Source of the DNA: Clostridiales bacterium
GTDB lineage: Bacteria; Bacillota; Clostridia; Oscillospirales; Acutalibacteraceae
Direction of reading: 5' to 3'
NCBI GenBank assembly: GCA_012839185.1
Contig: DUNU01000016.1
Span: forward strand, 1 to 64,000
Length of the DNA stretch: 64,000 nt
Shown: in pieces, positions 51,964 through 62,093 of the stretch
Layout: the number at the start of each line of letters is the position of its first letter
Position numbering within the stretch: the first letter of the stretch is position 1
Position numbers and translations under genes: made by a program
The notes under the pieces: model-generated
What the model was told of the DNA's origin: nothing
Databases searched by the model: none
The model's input: the letters and a program-made list of their open reading frames with translations, nothing else

Positions 51964-54039
51964 GTGAATTTTGAACAGGCACAAAAACAATATTCGGAAA
52001 ATCCGACCAAAGAAAAACTCCACGAAATAGCAAGCAAGTTGCTTGATGAAATGACACTCAAAGAGAAAATTCGCACTTTGCAGGGCAATGCTTTTCGTGT
52101 TACGGTAAAAAACTTTATCACTAAGGGCAGATTCTATAACGGCGAGGCTTATCCTGCGGGCGGTTGCAAACGTCTCGGCATTCCTCCCGTGCTTTTCACC
52201 GACGGTCCTCGCGGTATCGTTATGAAAAAATGCACCTGTTTCCCCGTTTCAATGCTTCGCGGTGCAAGTTTTGACGATGAATTGGAATACCGTATAGGCG
52301 AGGTTTTCGCAAAAGAAGCCTCTGCACTTGACGCAAATCTTTTCGCCGGTGTTTGTATAAATCTTCTTAGAAATCCCATGTGGGGCAGGGCTCAGGAGAC
52401 CTACGGTGAAGACACTTATCTTCTCGGCAGAATGGGGGCGGCTCTGACAAAGGCTATGCAGGATAACGGAATTATTGCCTGCCCGAAACACTATGCACTA
52501 AACAGCATTGAAGACCTGCGGTTTAGTGTAAATGCTATTGCTGATGAAAGGACACTTCACGAGGTTTATCTGCCTCATTTCAAAAAATGTATTGATGCGG
52601 GTGCAATGTCCGTTATGGGTGCATATAACAAAGTCAACGGCACCTATGCCTGCGAAAACAAGGAGTTGCTCACCGATATTCTTCGCAACCAATGGGGCTT
52701 TGACGGCTTTACACTTTCGGATTTCTTTTACGGTATTTACGATGCTGCAAGAAGCCTGAAAGCGGGAATGGATGTTGAAATGCCCTATCTTTTCCGTTAT
52801 GCAAGCCTTAATCGCAGGCTTAAAAAAGGCGAAATCAGCGAAGAAGATATAAACACTTCCGCTCTCAGAGTTCTCAAGGCTCTTATAAGCACTTTGCCGA
52901 AACATAAAAAGCAACCCAAATCCGTAATTCTATCAAAAGAGCATATTGCCCTTGCAAGAGAAACTGCAGGCAAGGGTATGGTTTTACTGAAAAACAAAGA
53001 TAATATTTTACCCATACCCGACGGCAAGAAAATCGCAGTCGTGGGCAGATATGCAAACAAGAGAAACACCGGCGACCACGGAAGCAGCAATGTTTTCAGT
53101 CCCTATGCGGTTACACCTTACGAGGGTATAAAAAATCGTTACGGCGAAAACAATGTTTCGTTATATAACGGTTGCAACACAAAAAAGGCGATGAAAATTG
53201 CTGAAAACAGCGATTATATTGTAGTCTGTGTCGGCAGCGACTGGCTTCAGGAAGGCGAATTTCTGATTAACTTGGGCAACGTCAAGAAAAAACCCAAAGG
53301 CTCGGGCGGCGACAGAGCAGATCTCAGAATTCCCGAAGAAGACTTAAGGCTCATAAAATCTCTTGCTACTCTCAACAAAAAACTCGTTGTCAATATTATG
53401 GGCGGCAGTGCCTATGTGATAAAAGATTGGATAGGCTGTGCCGATGCTGTTATTATGTCATTTTACAGCGGACTTGAGGGAGGAAACGCTATTGCGGATA
53501 TTCTTGGCGGAGACGTTAATCCTGCCGGAAAACTTCCCTTTACGATTGCCAAAAATGCCGAAGATTATCCGCCGTTTCTGCATCTCGGTGCAAAGAATAA
53601 AGACATCGAATACGGTTATTACCACGGCTACACATTGTTTGATAAAAAAGGTATCGAACCTCATTTTCCCTTTGGTTTCGGGCTTTCATATACCAAATTT
53701 AGTCTTTCCGACATCTCATGTGTCAAAAATGATGACTGTATAAAAGTAAATGTAAGTGTCAGCAACATTGGCGATTATGACGGCGATGAGGTTGTACAGA
53801 TTTATGTTGGCAGCAATAACAAAGACGTTGACCGTCCCGTTAAACTTCTCAAAGGCTTTAAGCGGGTAAGCGTAAAAACGGGCGAAACTCTTTCGGTTGA
53901 GGTTTGTGCGGATATTGATGATATAAAATTTTATAATCCCGAAAAGAAAGATTGGGAACTTGATAACAGTTACACGCTTTATATCGGGACTGACATTAAA
54001 AATGTAAAAGAAGCGGGAATAATCACTTTCCGAAAGTGA
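51964..54039 (+). CDS. Glycoside hydrolase family 3 enzyme
   Basis: 691 residues, initiated at GTG 51964 with AAGGAGG upstream. The substrate aspartate D80 is in LFTDGPRG, KH at 175-176 in CPKHYALN, the nucleophile D253 in GFTLSDF, then the alpha/beta sandwich (GDHGSSNVF) and a C-terminal fibronectin-III-like domain (EVVQIYVG...PVKLLKGFKRV). Known: retaining beta-glycosidases acting on beta-glucosides or xylosides. There is no signal peptide, so it works on imported oligosaccharides. It lies in the middle of the carbohydrate operon. Confidence 0.93.
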   Translation: MNFEQAQKQYSENPTKEKLHEIASKLLDEMTLKEKIRTLQGNAFRVTVKNFITKGRFYNGEAYPAGGCKRLGIPPVLFTDGPRGIVMKKCTCFPVSMLRGASFDDELEYRIGEVFAKEASALDANLFAGVCINLLRNPMWGRAQETYGEDTYLLGRMGAALTKAMQDNGIIACPKHYALNSIEDLRFSVNAIADERTLHEVYLPHFKKCIDAGAMSVMGAYNKVNGTYACENKELLTDILRNQWGFDGFTLSDFFYGIYDAARSLKAGMDVEMPYLFRYASLNRRLKKGEISEEDINTSALRVLKALISTLPKHKKQPKSVILSKEHIALARETAGKGMVLLKNKDNILPIPDGKKIAVVGRYANKRNTGDHGSSNVFSPYAVTPYEGIKNRYGENNVSLYNGCNTKKAMKIAENSDYIVVCVGSDWLQEGEFLINLGNVKKKPKGSGGDRADLRIPEEDLRLIKSLATLNKKLVVNIMGGSAYVIKDWIGCADAVIMSFYSGLEGGNAIADILGGDVNPAGKLPFTIAKNAEDYPPFLHLGAKNKDIEYGYYHGYTLFDKKGIEPHFPFGFGLSYTKFSLSDISCVKNDDCIKVNVSVSNIGDYDGDEVVQIYVGSNNKDVDRPVKLLKGFKRVSVKTGETLSVEVCADIDDIKFYNPEKKDWELDNSYTLYIGTDIKNVKEAGIITFRK

Positions 54040-54048
54040 GGCAGAGTT

Positions 54049-55089
54049 ATGAAAAAAAGTCCGTATTCTCCCGATGAGTTTATGACGGGATTGTATGACA
54101 AAATCAAAGCCGACCCCTATAAAGATGTAAACGACGCCGACGAAGTACTCAAAGTCAGCAGGGGGATAAAGGAAAAAGCAAAACAGATTTTTCAAATTGA
54201 TAAAATTTCCCATCCCGATAAAACTTATCTTCTTACGAAAGTCGGACAACCTCTTGACTATCCCGACTACACCTTGCAAAAATATTCCGTTGAAATCACA
54301 AACGGTTTTTTGTCAGCTGTCTACATACTTGAACCTAAAAATATCTCCGGAAAAACAAAGGGTGTTGTCGCACTTTGCGGTCACGGTTACGGAGTGAGAC
54401 AGATTCTCAATATTTCAAAGTCCGGCAGAAAAAAGCGATTTAATTACATAGATAACTATCAGAAAAACTTTGCCGTCGAACTTGCAAAAAGAGGCTGTAC
54501 GGTAATCGCACCGGAACTTTTCGGTTTCGGTGAGGCACGACTTTCTCACGATTTGCGGAAACCTTTTTATTTAAGTTCCTGCGATGAACTTTCCCATCAT
54601 CTTCTGCCCTACGGACTGACAACCGCATCGGTTAGAATTTTGCAGGCACTTGTATGTGCAAATATCCTTCGGGAAAAAGAAACCGTTGACAGCGATAAAA
54701 TTTCTCTTATGGGAATATCGGGCGGAGGGCTGACGGCATTATATGCTTCCGTGCTTGACGATAATATCCATAAAACAGTTGTCAGCGGTTATATAAACAC
54801 CTTCAAAGACAGCATTTTTTCAAGATGGCATTGTCCCGATAATTATATCCCCCACATTCTCGAAATCGGTGAAATTTACGATTTTGCTTCGGCTCTTGCT
54901 CCGAGAAAACTGCTTATCGAGTCGGGAGAAAAAGACAGACTTTTCCCCATATCCGCAAGTAAATTTGCCCACGAAAAGATAAAAAGAATCTATACCCTGA
55001 TGGGTGCAGAGGATAATCTTATCATTGATATCTTTGACGGAAAACACTCCGTAAGCGGAAGAAAATCGTTTGCTTGGCTTGCAGAGTAG
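54049..55089 (+). CDS. Alpha/beta hydrolase (acetyl-xylan-esterase-like / dienelactone hydrolase fold)
   Basis: 346 residues behind GAGGCAGAGTT. The oxyanion strand is LCGHGYGVRQ, the nucleophile elbow GISGGG with its serine, an aspartate-bearing ESGEKDRLFP and a late GKHSVSG with the histidine. This order matches cytoplasmic esterases that remove acetyl groups from sugars. There is no signal peptide. Last gene of the plus-strand operon; a terminator follows. Substrate unproven. Confidence 0.8.
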   Translation: MKKSPYSPDEFMTGLYDKIKADPYKDVNDADEVLKVSRGIKEKAKQIFQIDKISHPDKTYLLTKVGQPLDYPDYTLQKYSVEITNGFLSAVYILEPKNISGKTKGVVALCGHGYGVRQILNISKSGRKKRFNYIDNYQKNFAVELAKRGCTVIAPELFGFGEARLSHDLRKPFYLSSCDELSHHLLPYGLTTASVRILQALVCANILREKETVDSDKISLMGISGGGLTALYASVLDDNIHKTVVSGYINTFKDSIFSRWHCPDNYIPHILEIGEIYDFASALAPRKLLIESGEKDRLFPISASKFAHEKIKRIYTLMGAEDNLIIDIFDGKHSVSGRKSFAWLAE

Positions 55090-55106
55090 CAAAATATCGG
55101 CGAAAT

Positions 55107-55142
55107 AAAAATCACGGTAGTTTCTGACTAACCGTGATTTTT
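55107..55142. terminator. Bidirectional terminator between convergent genes
   Basis: AAAAATCACGGT (55107-55118) pairs with ACCGTGATTTTT (55131-55142). A and T runs on both sides serve the plus-strand esterase gene and the minus-strand lyase-like gene. Confidence 0.9.
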
Positions 55143-55149
55143 TACTTTG

Positions 55150-57141
55150 TTATGGGCTTAACGGTTCAAGAGTTATACATATTTCGGCTTTTCTGACTTT
55201 TTCAAGTTTTACCGTAAGTTTCCTAATATCGATGTATTCATCGTCATATTCCCATTCGCCTTTAAGTCTTTCGGCTTTCATAACCGAAAACATGCCGTCG
55301 CTGTGGGATGTGGCTTTCAGTTTCTTATCACCTATCGTAAGTATGGCTGTTTTCCCGTCAGCCGAAATATCAATGTCTGCCTTGGTGTGCATAAACCAAT
55401 AAATTTCACTCGCTACTACGCATAAAATATTATCGCTGATTTTAAGTGATAAATAGTCGTTATAAAGTTCAAAATCTCGTGTAACTTTCAAAGCAGCGTT
55501 CATACGATAGGCATCCGTCATATCAAGGCTGCACTTGCCGCCATCGTCCGTTTCTTCAAAAGAGGTGAAACCGCACTCGGCTAATACATATTGATCGTCC
55601 AAAGTCATGTCGGGATTGATGACAAGGGTATTTTGCCCCTCGGCACGTTTGCAGTAATTTTTCCATCTTCCGCCGGCGGGTACATTCGTGAAATATCCGG
55701 GAGCATCGTAACTGCCCGCCCCCAATTCTTCAGCCCATCTTTCGCCCATAATGTCAAATACGAAAGTCCCTATATCAAGATCGCCGTGGTTGATGAAATT
55801 GTAACCGCCCTTAATTCCTGCAAAAGAGGCTTCTTTGTCAAGATATGCACTTCGGATAAGGGTAAGAGTTTGTCCCGCATCGGAATCAAGACAGACAGCA
55901 AGAGGCTCGGAAGAAAAATCACCAATTTTTGTACTGTAACTTCTGTCATACCATAAAGATGAAAGTGCATCTTCCTTGCCACCGCCGTTTCGTTCTGTGC
56001 TTTTTGAAGTGTTGGGTGTGAAAGTTTCAGGCATATCCCACATCTGATAGCAGGAAAGCAGGGGAGAATCATATTCGGCAGCATACCAATGAAGCGAGGG
56101 AGAGAAACACATTCTTGCTTTATTATCTCCGAAGTTGAAAACACCTGTCGGCGTGGTTATATATACGGGAAACTTGCCGAGTTCCTTAAATCCTGCGATG
56201 TCGCTCATACCGTAATCCGTACCGAGATAATTTTTCGACGTGGCAACAAAATTGACGATTGCATTCATCCCCGACTGACTGTAACCGGGTCCCTCCGCAT
56301 AGACACCGTCGGGAGTAAAATTTGAAAAAGCAATGGGCATACAGGTGTAACACATCTTGAGAAATTCCGCAGCCTCATCGGGACAGTATGAACCGAAAGT
56401 CATACACGCAATTCCCACACCGCTGTAACATATACTGTTCCAGTTGTTCTTTGACCATGTAAACCAGTTTTTCAGATAGTTTTTTGAAAGTGCGGGTTTA
56501 ATTGCATATTCATAAGTTTTTTCCGCAAGCAGGTCTTTCTGACTTTGGGTGAGATAATCATAAAACCAATCATAGCCTATTGAAACGGCAAGTGCCATTT
56601 CCGCCGCAGCAAGAAAATGAGAGGGGCACCAATCATTGAAACTGCATACTTTTTCCAATTCTTTCCACGCTCTGTCGGCATATTTCTTTTCGCCCGTAAC
56701 CTGCCAGGCATATCCGAGAATGACCATGCGGCTGATTGTTTCCCGTGAAATCGGAAGAATGCTGTTTTCTTCGTCAAGTACATATTCCATCGGCGGATAA
56801 ATCTTTTCATCAAGAAGTGCCTGAGCATTTGATAAAACCGAGTTGCAAAGTGCCTGAGCGTAGGAATTATAACTCTTGGTGATATATTCCCGACGGACAA
56901 TATCAAAATTTTCTTTAATTGCAAGAACAAAAGGATGTGCAACTTCGGTTTCGGAAAGAGCATTTTTCAGTTCTTTTTTCGTTACGGCACCGCGATTAAA
57001 ATCAAGGTCGATATAATCAACACCAACCTCAATCATTCCCGGAATAACATCAAAATACGGGATGATGTATTTAAGCGGAAAACCCGAAAGAATAATAACA
57101 AATACCAATAAAACGGAAATGATTTTTTTCCTTTTAGTCAT
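55150..57141 (-). CDS. Heparinase II/III-like protein with N-terminal anchor
   Basis: 663 residues from ATG 57141 (AAGGAG 9 bp upstream). A membrane anchor (IISVLLVFVIILSGFPL) is followed by an alpha/alpha toroid (WSKNNWNSICYSG, DGVYAEGPGYSQSG, FNFGDNKARM) and then the beta-sandwich of heparinase II/III enzymes (NFINHGDLDIGTF with the family histidine and D, RWAEELG). Known: these lyases split uronic-acid glycosides (heparin, alginate and relatives), usually outside the membrane. It overlaps no gene but starts 15 bp after the xylulokinase-like gene, so the two are cotranscribed. Substrate unproven. Confidence 0.85.
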   Translation of the reverse strand: MTKRKKIISVLLVFVIILSGFPLKYIIPYFDVIPGMIEVGVDYIDLDFNRGAVTKKELKNALSETEVAHPFVLAIKENFDIVRREYITKSYNSYAQALCNSVLSNAQALLDEKIYPPMEYVLDEENSILPISRETISRMVILGYAWQVTGEKKYADRAWKELEKVCSFNDWCPSHFLAAAEMALAVSIGYDWFYDYLTQSQKDLLAEKTYEYAIKPALSKNYLKNWFTWSKNNWNSICYSGVGIACMTFGSYCPDEAAEFLKMCYTCMPIAFSNFTPDGVYAEGPGYSQSGMNAIVNFVATSKNYLGTDYGMSDIAGFKELGKFPVYITTPTGVFNFGDNKARMCFSPSLHWYAAEYDSPLLSCYQMWDMPETFTPNTSKSTERNGGGKEDALSSLWYDRSYSTKIGDFSSEPLAVCLDSDAGQTLTLIRSAYLDKEASFAGIKGGYNFINHGDLDIGTFVFDIMGERWAEELGAGSYDAPGYFTNVPAGGRWKNYCKRAEGQNTLVINPDMTLDDQYVLAECGFTSFEETDDGGKCSLDMTDAYRMNAALKVTRDFELYNDYLSLKISDNILCVVASEIYWFMHTKADIDISADGKTAILTIGDKKLKATSHSDGMFSVMKAERLKGEWEYDDEYIDIRKLTVKLEKVRKAEICITLEPLSP

Positions 57142-57155
57142 GGGCATTCGCTCCT

Positions 57156-58601
57156 TTATCTTATCTCTTTGATTGCGGGATAAAGTTTTCTCCAATAACG
57201 ATATTTTTCTTCGTATTTTTCAGTCAGTTCTTTTGTCGGAATAATCGTTTCCGCTGTTTTGTACACCTTATTTTCAAGTTCGGCATACTCTTTTTTCGAC
57301 ATAACACCCTTTGCCGCCAAAAGTGCGGCTCCGAGAGAAGCACCCTCCTGATTTGCGGGAATTTGAAGTTTGATACCGAGTACATTTGCAATGATTTTAA
57401 GCCAGAGTTTATTCTTCGTTCCGCCGCCGCAGATATTGGATTTTTCGATGTTTATCATATCACGAATGATGTCAATATTATGTCTGAGAGCGAAAGCAAC
57501 ACCCTCCAAAACGGCAAGGCTCATGTCATTTTTATCCGTATCGAGACTCAATCCGAAGAACATACCTCTCACGTCGGTGTCATTTAAGGGCGAGCGTTCA
57601 CCCATAAGATAAGGCAAAAACATAATCTCATTTTTGCCGAGAATATCGGACTTTGAAAACACGCTGTCGTAACTGTCTCCCAAAATTTTTTCAACCCACC
57701 AGTTACAGCAGACCGCAGCAGAAAGCATACAAGCCATCTGATGATAATTTCGACCGGCACTGCAAAAAGAATGAATTGCACTGTTTCTGTCAAGACCAAA
57801 TTTATTACTGACTGTAAAAACAGTTCCGCTTGTTCCGAGGGATATGTTACAATCACCGTCTTTTACCGTACCCGTACCAATTGCGGCGGCAGCGTTATCG
57901 CCTGCACCTATGATAATTTTAACGTCTTTTAATACAAGCATATCCGCAATTTCTTTTTTAAGACAGCCTGCACATTCATCACTTTCAAGGACTTTCGGAA
58001 GCCAATTTTTATTTATGTTAAATCTTTTGAGTATATTCTCCGACCAATTCCTTTTCTCAACATCGAAATAGAGAGTACCCGAAGCATCGGAAACATCGGT
58101 ACAAAATTCACCAGAAAGCATATAAGCGAGATAGTCTTTGGGGAGCATAATCTTGTTTATTTTCGAATAGTTTTCAGCCTCGTTTTCCTTAACCCAGAGA
58201 AGTTTCGGTAAAGTAAAGCCCGCAAAGGCAATATTTGCCGTATTGTCCAAAAGAAAGACTTTATCTTCATTGAGCCTGTCCGTCTGTACCTGACTTCTGG
58301 AATCGTTCCACAAAATAGCGGGACGGATGACATTATCATCTTCATCAAGCATAACAAGACCGTGCATCTGACCGGAAAATGAGAAAGAACAAACATTCTC
58401 ACCGTCAACGCCATTCAAAAGTTCTTTCAGCGCATTGACAGTCTGATTATACCAATCCGCAGGGTTTTGTTCACTCCAACCGCTGTGAGGGAAATATAAG
58501 GGATATTCTTTTGTAACCGTTGACAACGTTTCGCCTTCACTATTTAACAGCAAAACCTTAACGCAGGACGTGCCAAGATCAATACCGACATAATAATCCA
58601 T
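57156..58601 (-). CDS. xylB: Xylulokinase-like FGGY carbohydrate kinase
   Basis: 481 residues. The N-terminal phosphate-binding strand is GIDLGTSCVK (6-15), SGQMHG is at 76-81, the catalytic aspartate D235 is in GAGDN, and the C-terminal nucleotide site is CGGGTKNKLW. Known: XylB phosphorylates D-xylulose to xylulose 5-phosphate; related FGGY kinases act on other ketoses. It heads the transcript that includes the heparinase-like gene. Its promoter resembles those of the dockerin/zinc-ribbon genes at the left end. Confidence 0.88.
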   Translation of the reverse strand: MDYYVGIDLGTSCVKVLLLNSEGETLSTVTKEYPLYFPHSGWSEQNPADWYNQTVNALKELLNGVDGENVCSFSFSGQMHGLVMLDEDDNVIRPAILWNDSRSQVQTDRLNEDKVFLLDNTANIAFAGFTLPKLLWVKENEAENYSKINKIMLPKDYLAYMLSGEFCTDVSDASGTLYFDVEKRNWSENILKRFNINKNWLPKVLESDECAGCLKKEIADMLVLKDVKIIIGAGDNAAAAIGTGTVKDGDCNISLGTSGTVFTVSNKFGLDRNSAIHSFCSAGRNYHQMACMLSAAVCCNWWVEKILGDSYDSVFSKSDILGKNEIMFLPYLMGERSPLNDTDVRGMFFGLSLDTDKNDMSLAVLEGVAFALRHNIDIIRDMINIEKSNICGGGTKNKLWLKIIANVLGIKLQIPANQEGASLGAALLAAKGVMSKKEYAELENKVYKTAETIIPTKELTEKYEEKYRYWRKLYPAIKEIR

Positions 58602-58674
58602 AACTTTCCTCCTGAAAAACCTATATTGAATATATCAATTTATTTTAATCTGTTTTTCGTTTCTGTACAATCTC

Positions 58675-58702
58675 ATTATATCATATTTTTTCGCTTTTTC
58701 AA
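58675..58702 (-). promoter_or_regulatory. Promoter of xylB
   Basis: Minus strand TTGAAA (58697-58702), 16 bp, TATAAT (58675-58680). About 60 bp around it match the promoters at 860-887 and 1991-2018. Confidence 0.75.
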
Positions 58703-58784
58703 GATTTATTAATATTTCAATAACTTTTTAAAATATGCTCCCATCCTCACCAGCCGGCACAAAACTTTGAAAAATAAAACAAGA

Positions 58785-58817
58785 GCCGCCAAAGTCAAAT
58801 CACGACTTCGGCAGCCC
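58785..58817 (-). terminator. Terminator of the LRR/dockerin gene
   Basis: Imperfect stem GCCGCCAAAGTC with GACTTCGGCAGC (58785-58796 and 58804-58815). On the minus strand it is followed by CTTGTTTTATTTTT; a T run on the other side could also serve the plus strand. Confidence 0.6.
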
Positions 58818-58980
58818 TTTTTTGTTATACATTTCTTGGACAGCAGGACAAACATTAAAATTTATATACCCAATTGTATTTCGCATACAGTGGTTAGCTT
58901 TCAGACAAGCATCCTGATATATTCAACAATGTAAGATTCAGGTAAAATATGTCTGAAAAAATCAAATCAATACATTTCCA

Positions 58981-61251
58981 TCAACCGAGCCAGTTTTCCA
59001 TATTCTCAAGTCCCATTGCACCACGTAAAATCGCTCTTGCATCGGTTGCTTTCAAATTACCGTCATTGTTTACATCGGCGGCAAGAATTTGCACGTCATT
59101 AAGTTCATCAAGACTTAACGCACCTCTCAATGCGTTTCTTGCATCGGTGGTTTTGACTTTACCGTCGCCGTTAATATCTCCCTTTAATACCATCACTTTT
59201 TGTTCGATAAGATTTTTGCCGTAGTAAACTTCGGTTACGGCACCCGTACCGATTGCACCGCCGTCTTCAATTATATCCCCATTTGCGTCGGTTACAATTA
59301 TACCGGAAATTTCGTAAACCTCTTGTATCTGCTCAACGCTCAAACTCCCCGCGATAAAGATATATCCGTCGGCTACCCTTATCATTATGGGAGCATCATT
59401 CGGCTCGGGTTTGGAAATATCATTCGGAGTTTCTGTCGGGTTAAAATTATAATGAATATTTACACCATCAAGATTATCAAAAATGAACTCCGGATCCATT
59501 CTCTCCCACTCTTCTTTTGTACCTACATAATAAATATCTGTAATAGACGAACAACTTGAAAATGCAGAAGATTCAATATCCGCAAACGAAGACAGAATTG
59601 TAATTTTGCTTAAATTTTCACAAGATGAAAATGCACTTTCTCCAATCTCAGTTACGGATTCGGGAATTGTGATTTTCCTAAGCCCAAGACACGTAGAAAA
59701 CGCAAATTCCCCTATTCTCGTTACGAAATCGGGAATAATGCTTTTTTTGCATCCGCATATCAACATATTTGTGTCTTTTTCAATTATGCAATTCCCCGAA
59801 GAGAAATAATATTCATTCTTTTCGTCGATCTCAAAAGTTTCAAGATCCCAACATCCCAAAAATGCCGACGGTTCAATATATATGACCGAAGCGGGAATTT
59901 TGATTTTTATAAGACCTAAACACGAAGCAAACGCTGCCTCACCGATTTCCTCTACAAAATCGGGAATAACGCTGTTTTTACAACCCAAAACCAAAATATC
60001 CGTATCTCTTTCAATTATACAATTATTTTCAGAATAATAATTTGCGGCTTCGTTGTCAAAAACCTCAAGGGACTCAAGTCCCCAACAGCCGATGAAAGCG
60101 GACATATCAAACTCATAAAGTGAAGCGGAGATTATTGCTTTTTTAAGCCCTGCACAATAGGCAAACGCACCCGTCCCGATTTCCGTTACGGAATTCGGTA
60201 TTTCGATTTCTGTCAAGCTTTTGCAGCCAAAAAACGCATTCTCCCCGATTGTCTTTACCGAATCCGGAATAATTATTCCGGTTAAGTTTTCACAACCCAC
60301 AAAAGCAGCGTCATTTATATGTATAACGGAATCAGGGATTTCAACTTCGGTTAAACCCGTACAATAATAAAAAGCATAACCTCCGATTTCTTTTACGGAA
60401 GGCGGAATGGTTATTTCGGTTAAAGCCGTACATCCTGAAAATGCAGAACTCCAAATTTCCGTTGCATTGTCGGGAAGTTTAACCTTGGTTAAACTCGTGC
60501 AACCGGCAAACACCCCGTCCGAAACATCAGTTACGAAATTCGGTATGATGATTTCGGTTAAACCCGTACAATCACTAAATGCACCATATCCGATCGAAGT
60601 TACAGAATCAGGTATTTTAATTTCGGTTAAGCCTTCACAACCCGAAAACGCAGCATTACCGATTGCCGTTACGGTATCGGGGATAACGCTGTTTTTGCAA
60701 CCCAGCATCAGCACATTTGTTTCTCTTTCAATCAGGCAATTTCCGGTGGAATAATAAACTTCGTTGTTCTTGTCAACAGCAATCAATTCAAGCCCCGCAC
60801 AATCGGAGAATGAATAACTGTCAATAAGTTTAACCGATGCCGGAATAATAATTTCGGTTAAGCCCGTACAATCTGCAAACGCACTTTCGCCTATTGTTTT
60901 TACGGAATTCGGAAGAGTGATTTTTGTCAAGCCTGTACAACCGTAAAAGGCACTTTCACCTATTGTCTTTACGGAATCCGGTATTGTGATTTCAGTTAAA
61001 CCCGTGCAGTCGCTAAAAGCGGACTCACCGATTTCAGTTACCGGATAACCGCCCAGAGTTGAGGGAATTTCGAGTTTCCCGTCAATCTCCGCATCATAAT
61101 AATTGATTACGGCTTTTCTCTTTACCACCTCATAGCCCCAATTCTCCTCGGTTTGCGTGCCGAATAAATCTTCGGCGGTTGCGATAATGGAAAACGGCAT
61201 TGCCGTAATAAGCAATGAAAGTACAATTAAAATTGATAACAACTTTTTCAT
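58981..61251 (-). CDS. Secreted BspA-type LRR protein with C-terminal dockerin
   Basis: 756 residues from ATG 61251 (GGAGAAAATT upstream); the longer upstream frame has no signal peptide at its start. A signal peptide (LLSILIVLSLLITAMPFSIIATA) is followed by about 22 BspA-type LRR_5 units of 23 residues (LTEITIPDSVKTIGESAF pattern) and a small beta domain, then a dockerin about 690-750 (DINGDGKVKTTDA, DVNNDGNLKATDA, ending ENWLG). Known: LRR_5 proteins act in adhesion, and dockerins dock to cohesins. The last 200 bp are nearly identical to the gene at 63419. Confidence 0.88.
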   Translation of the reverse strand: MKKLLSILIVLSLLITAMPFSIIATAEDLFGTQTEENWGYEVVKRKAVINYYDAEIDGKLEIPSTLGGYPVTEIGESAFSDCTGLTEITIPDSVKTIGESAFYGCTGLTKITLPNSVKTIGESAFADCTGLTEIIIPASVKLIDSYSFSDCAGLELIAVDKNNEVYYSTGNCLIERETNVLMLGCKNSVIPDTVTAIGNAAFSGCEGLTEIKIPDSVTSIGYGAFSDCTGLTEIIIPNFVTDVSDGVFAGCTSLTKVKLPDNATEIWSSAFSGCTALTEITIPPSVKEIGGYAFYYCTGLTEVEIPDSVIHINDAAFVGCENLTGIIIPDSVKTIGENAFFGCKSLTEIEIPNSVTEIGTGAFAYCAGLKKAIISASLYEFDMSAFIGCWGLESLEVFDNEAANYYSENNCIIERDTDILVLGCKNSVIPDFVEEIGEAAFASCLGLIKIKIPASVIYIEPSAFLGCWDLETFEIDEKNEYYFSSGNCIIEKDTNMLICGCKKSIIPDFVTRIGEFAFSTCLGLRKITIPESVTEIGESAFSSCENLSKITILSSFADIESSAFSSCSSITDIYYVGTKEEWERMDPEFIFDNLDGVNIHYNFNPTETPNDISKPEPNDAPIMIRVADGYIFIAGSLSVEQIQEVYEISGIIVTDANGDIIEDGGAIGTGAVTEVYYGKNLIEQKVMVLKGDINGDGKVKTTDARNALRGALSLDELNDVQILAADVNNDGNLKATDARAILRGAMGLENMENWLG

Positions 61252-61408
61252 AATTTTCTCCAAAGAAAAACTTTCTTCTGTGTACAAACTTTTTTCAAGT
61301 CGCACGGGTTTAATTTCAAACTGTTTTTTGATGATTTTGATTTTCAAATTTTTCGATATAAAAATTAAATATTTGAGAATTTCAAGACAATATCTCATAG
61401 TTAAACAA

Positions 61409-62065
61409 CTACGCAAACTGCATAATAAATTCTTCTAAATCAAAACCTATCGGCGGGATGCACATAAATCCTGAAAGATTGCCGAAACTTGTTTTGACAT
61501 AGTATTCGGTCCGTATATATTGATTCCCTTTTTTTATTACAAAACTACCTTTATACCAACCCCCAAATGCATATAATTCTTCTTGTGCACGACTTGCCGA
61601 TAAAGGTGAGATTTTCCAAGCATATTCATTCTCTTTTCCGCCGGTCATCAATAAGTCGTAAATTAAATCCATCCCATTTGGAGGAAATGGACCAATACTA
61701 TAACAATAATCCAGATCCATTTCTTCATCGGATATCCACTTTTCAACTGAAATTATACAACTATCTCTTTCTTCCTCATATTCGGAATAACTTTTGATTT
61801 CACTTGATTCAATATCCGGTCTCGGTTCTCCAAACTCCAGAGCAGACAACGTGTCCCAAATTTTTTCTGCTGCAGCCTCGTTTATATTCGGCACTCTGAC
61901 ATAAACACCGAAAAAAAACATGAAAAAGAAAATAGTAACAGCAGAAAGCAGGACAATTATTTGCACTTTCCTTTTTTTTCTGAAAACCAGCAGCAATATA
62001 AAACTGATAATAGGAACAGCATATACAATAATCCATCGGAATATTACAGCATAAAAACGAAGCAT
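61409..62065 (-). CDS. Membrane protein of unknown function (218 aa)
   Basis: From ATG 62065 (GGGGGAT 8 bp upstream). Two N-terminal membrane segments (RWIIVYAVPIISFILLLVF and IIVLLSAVTIFFFMFFFGVYV) are followed by an external domain of about 150 residues with no motif I recognise. The protein contains few cysteines. It lies in the transcript between the LRR genes, 28 bp after the previous gene. Domain order resembles its two neighbours, which suggests the same system, but sequence likeness is weak. Confidence 0.6.
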   Translation of the reverse strand: MLRFYAVIFRWIIVYAVPIISFILLLVFRKKRKVQIIVLLSAVTIFFFMFFFGVYVRVPNINEAAAEKIWDTLSALEFGEPRPDIESSEIKSYSEYEEERDSCIISVEKWISDEEMDLDYCYSIGPFPPNGMDLIYDLLMTGGKENEYAWKISPLSASRAQEELYAFGGWYKGSFVIKKGNQYIRTEYYVKTSFGNLSGFMCIPPIGFDLEEFIMQFA

Positions 62066-62093
62066 GATTAAATATCCCCCTTTCGGATATTGT

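Larger units (their letters stand above)
58602..58980. other. Spacer with xylB promoter and LRR gene terminator
   Basis: Holds the xylB promoter (58675-58702) and a GC-rich hairpin (58785-58817). Otherwise AT-rich with no convincing ORF. Confidence 0.6.
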
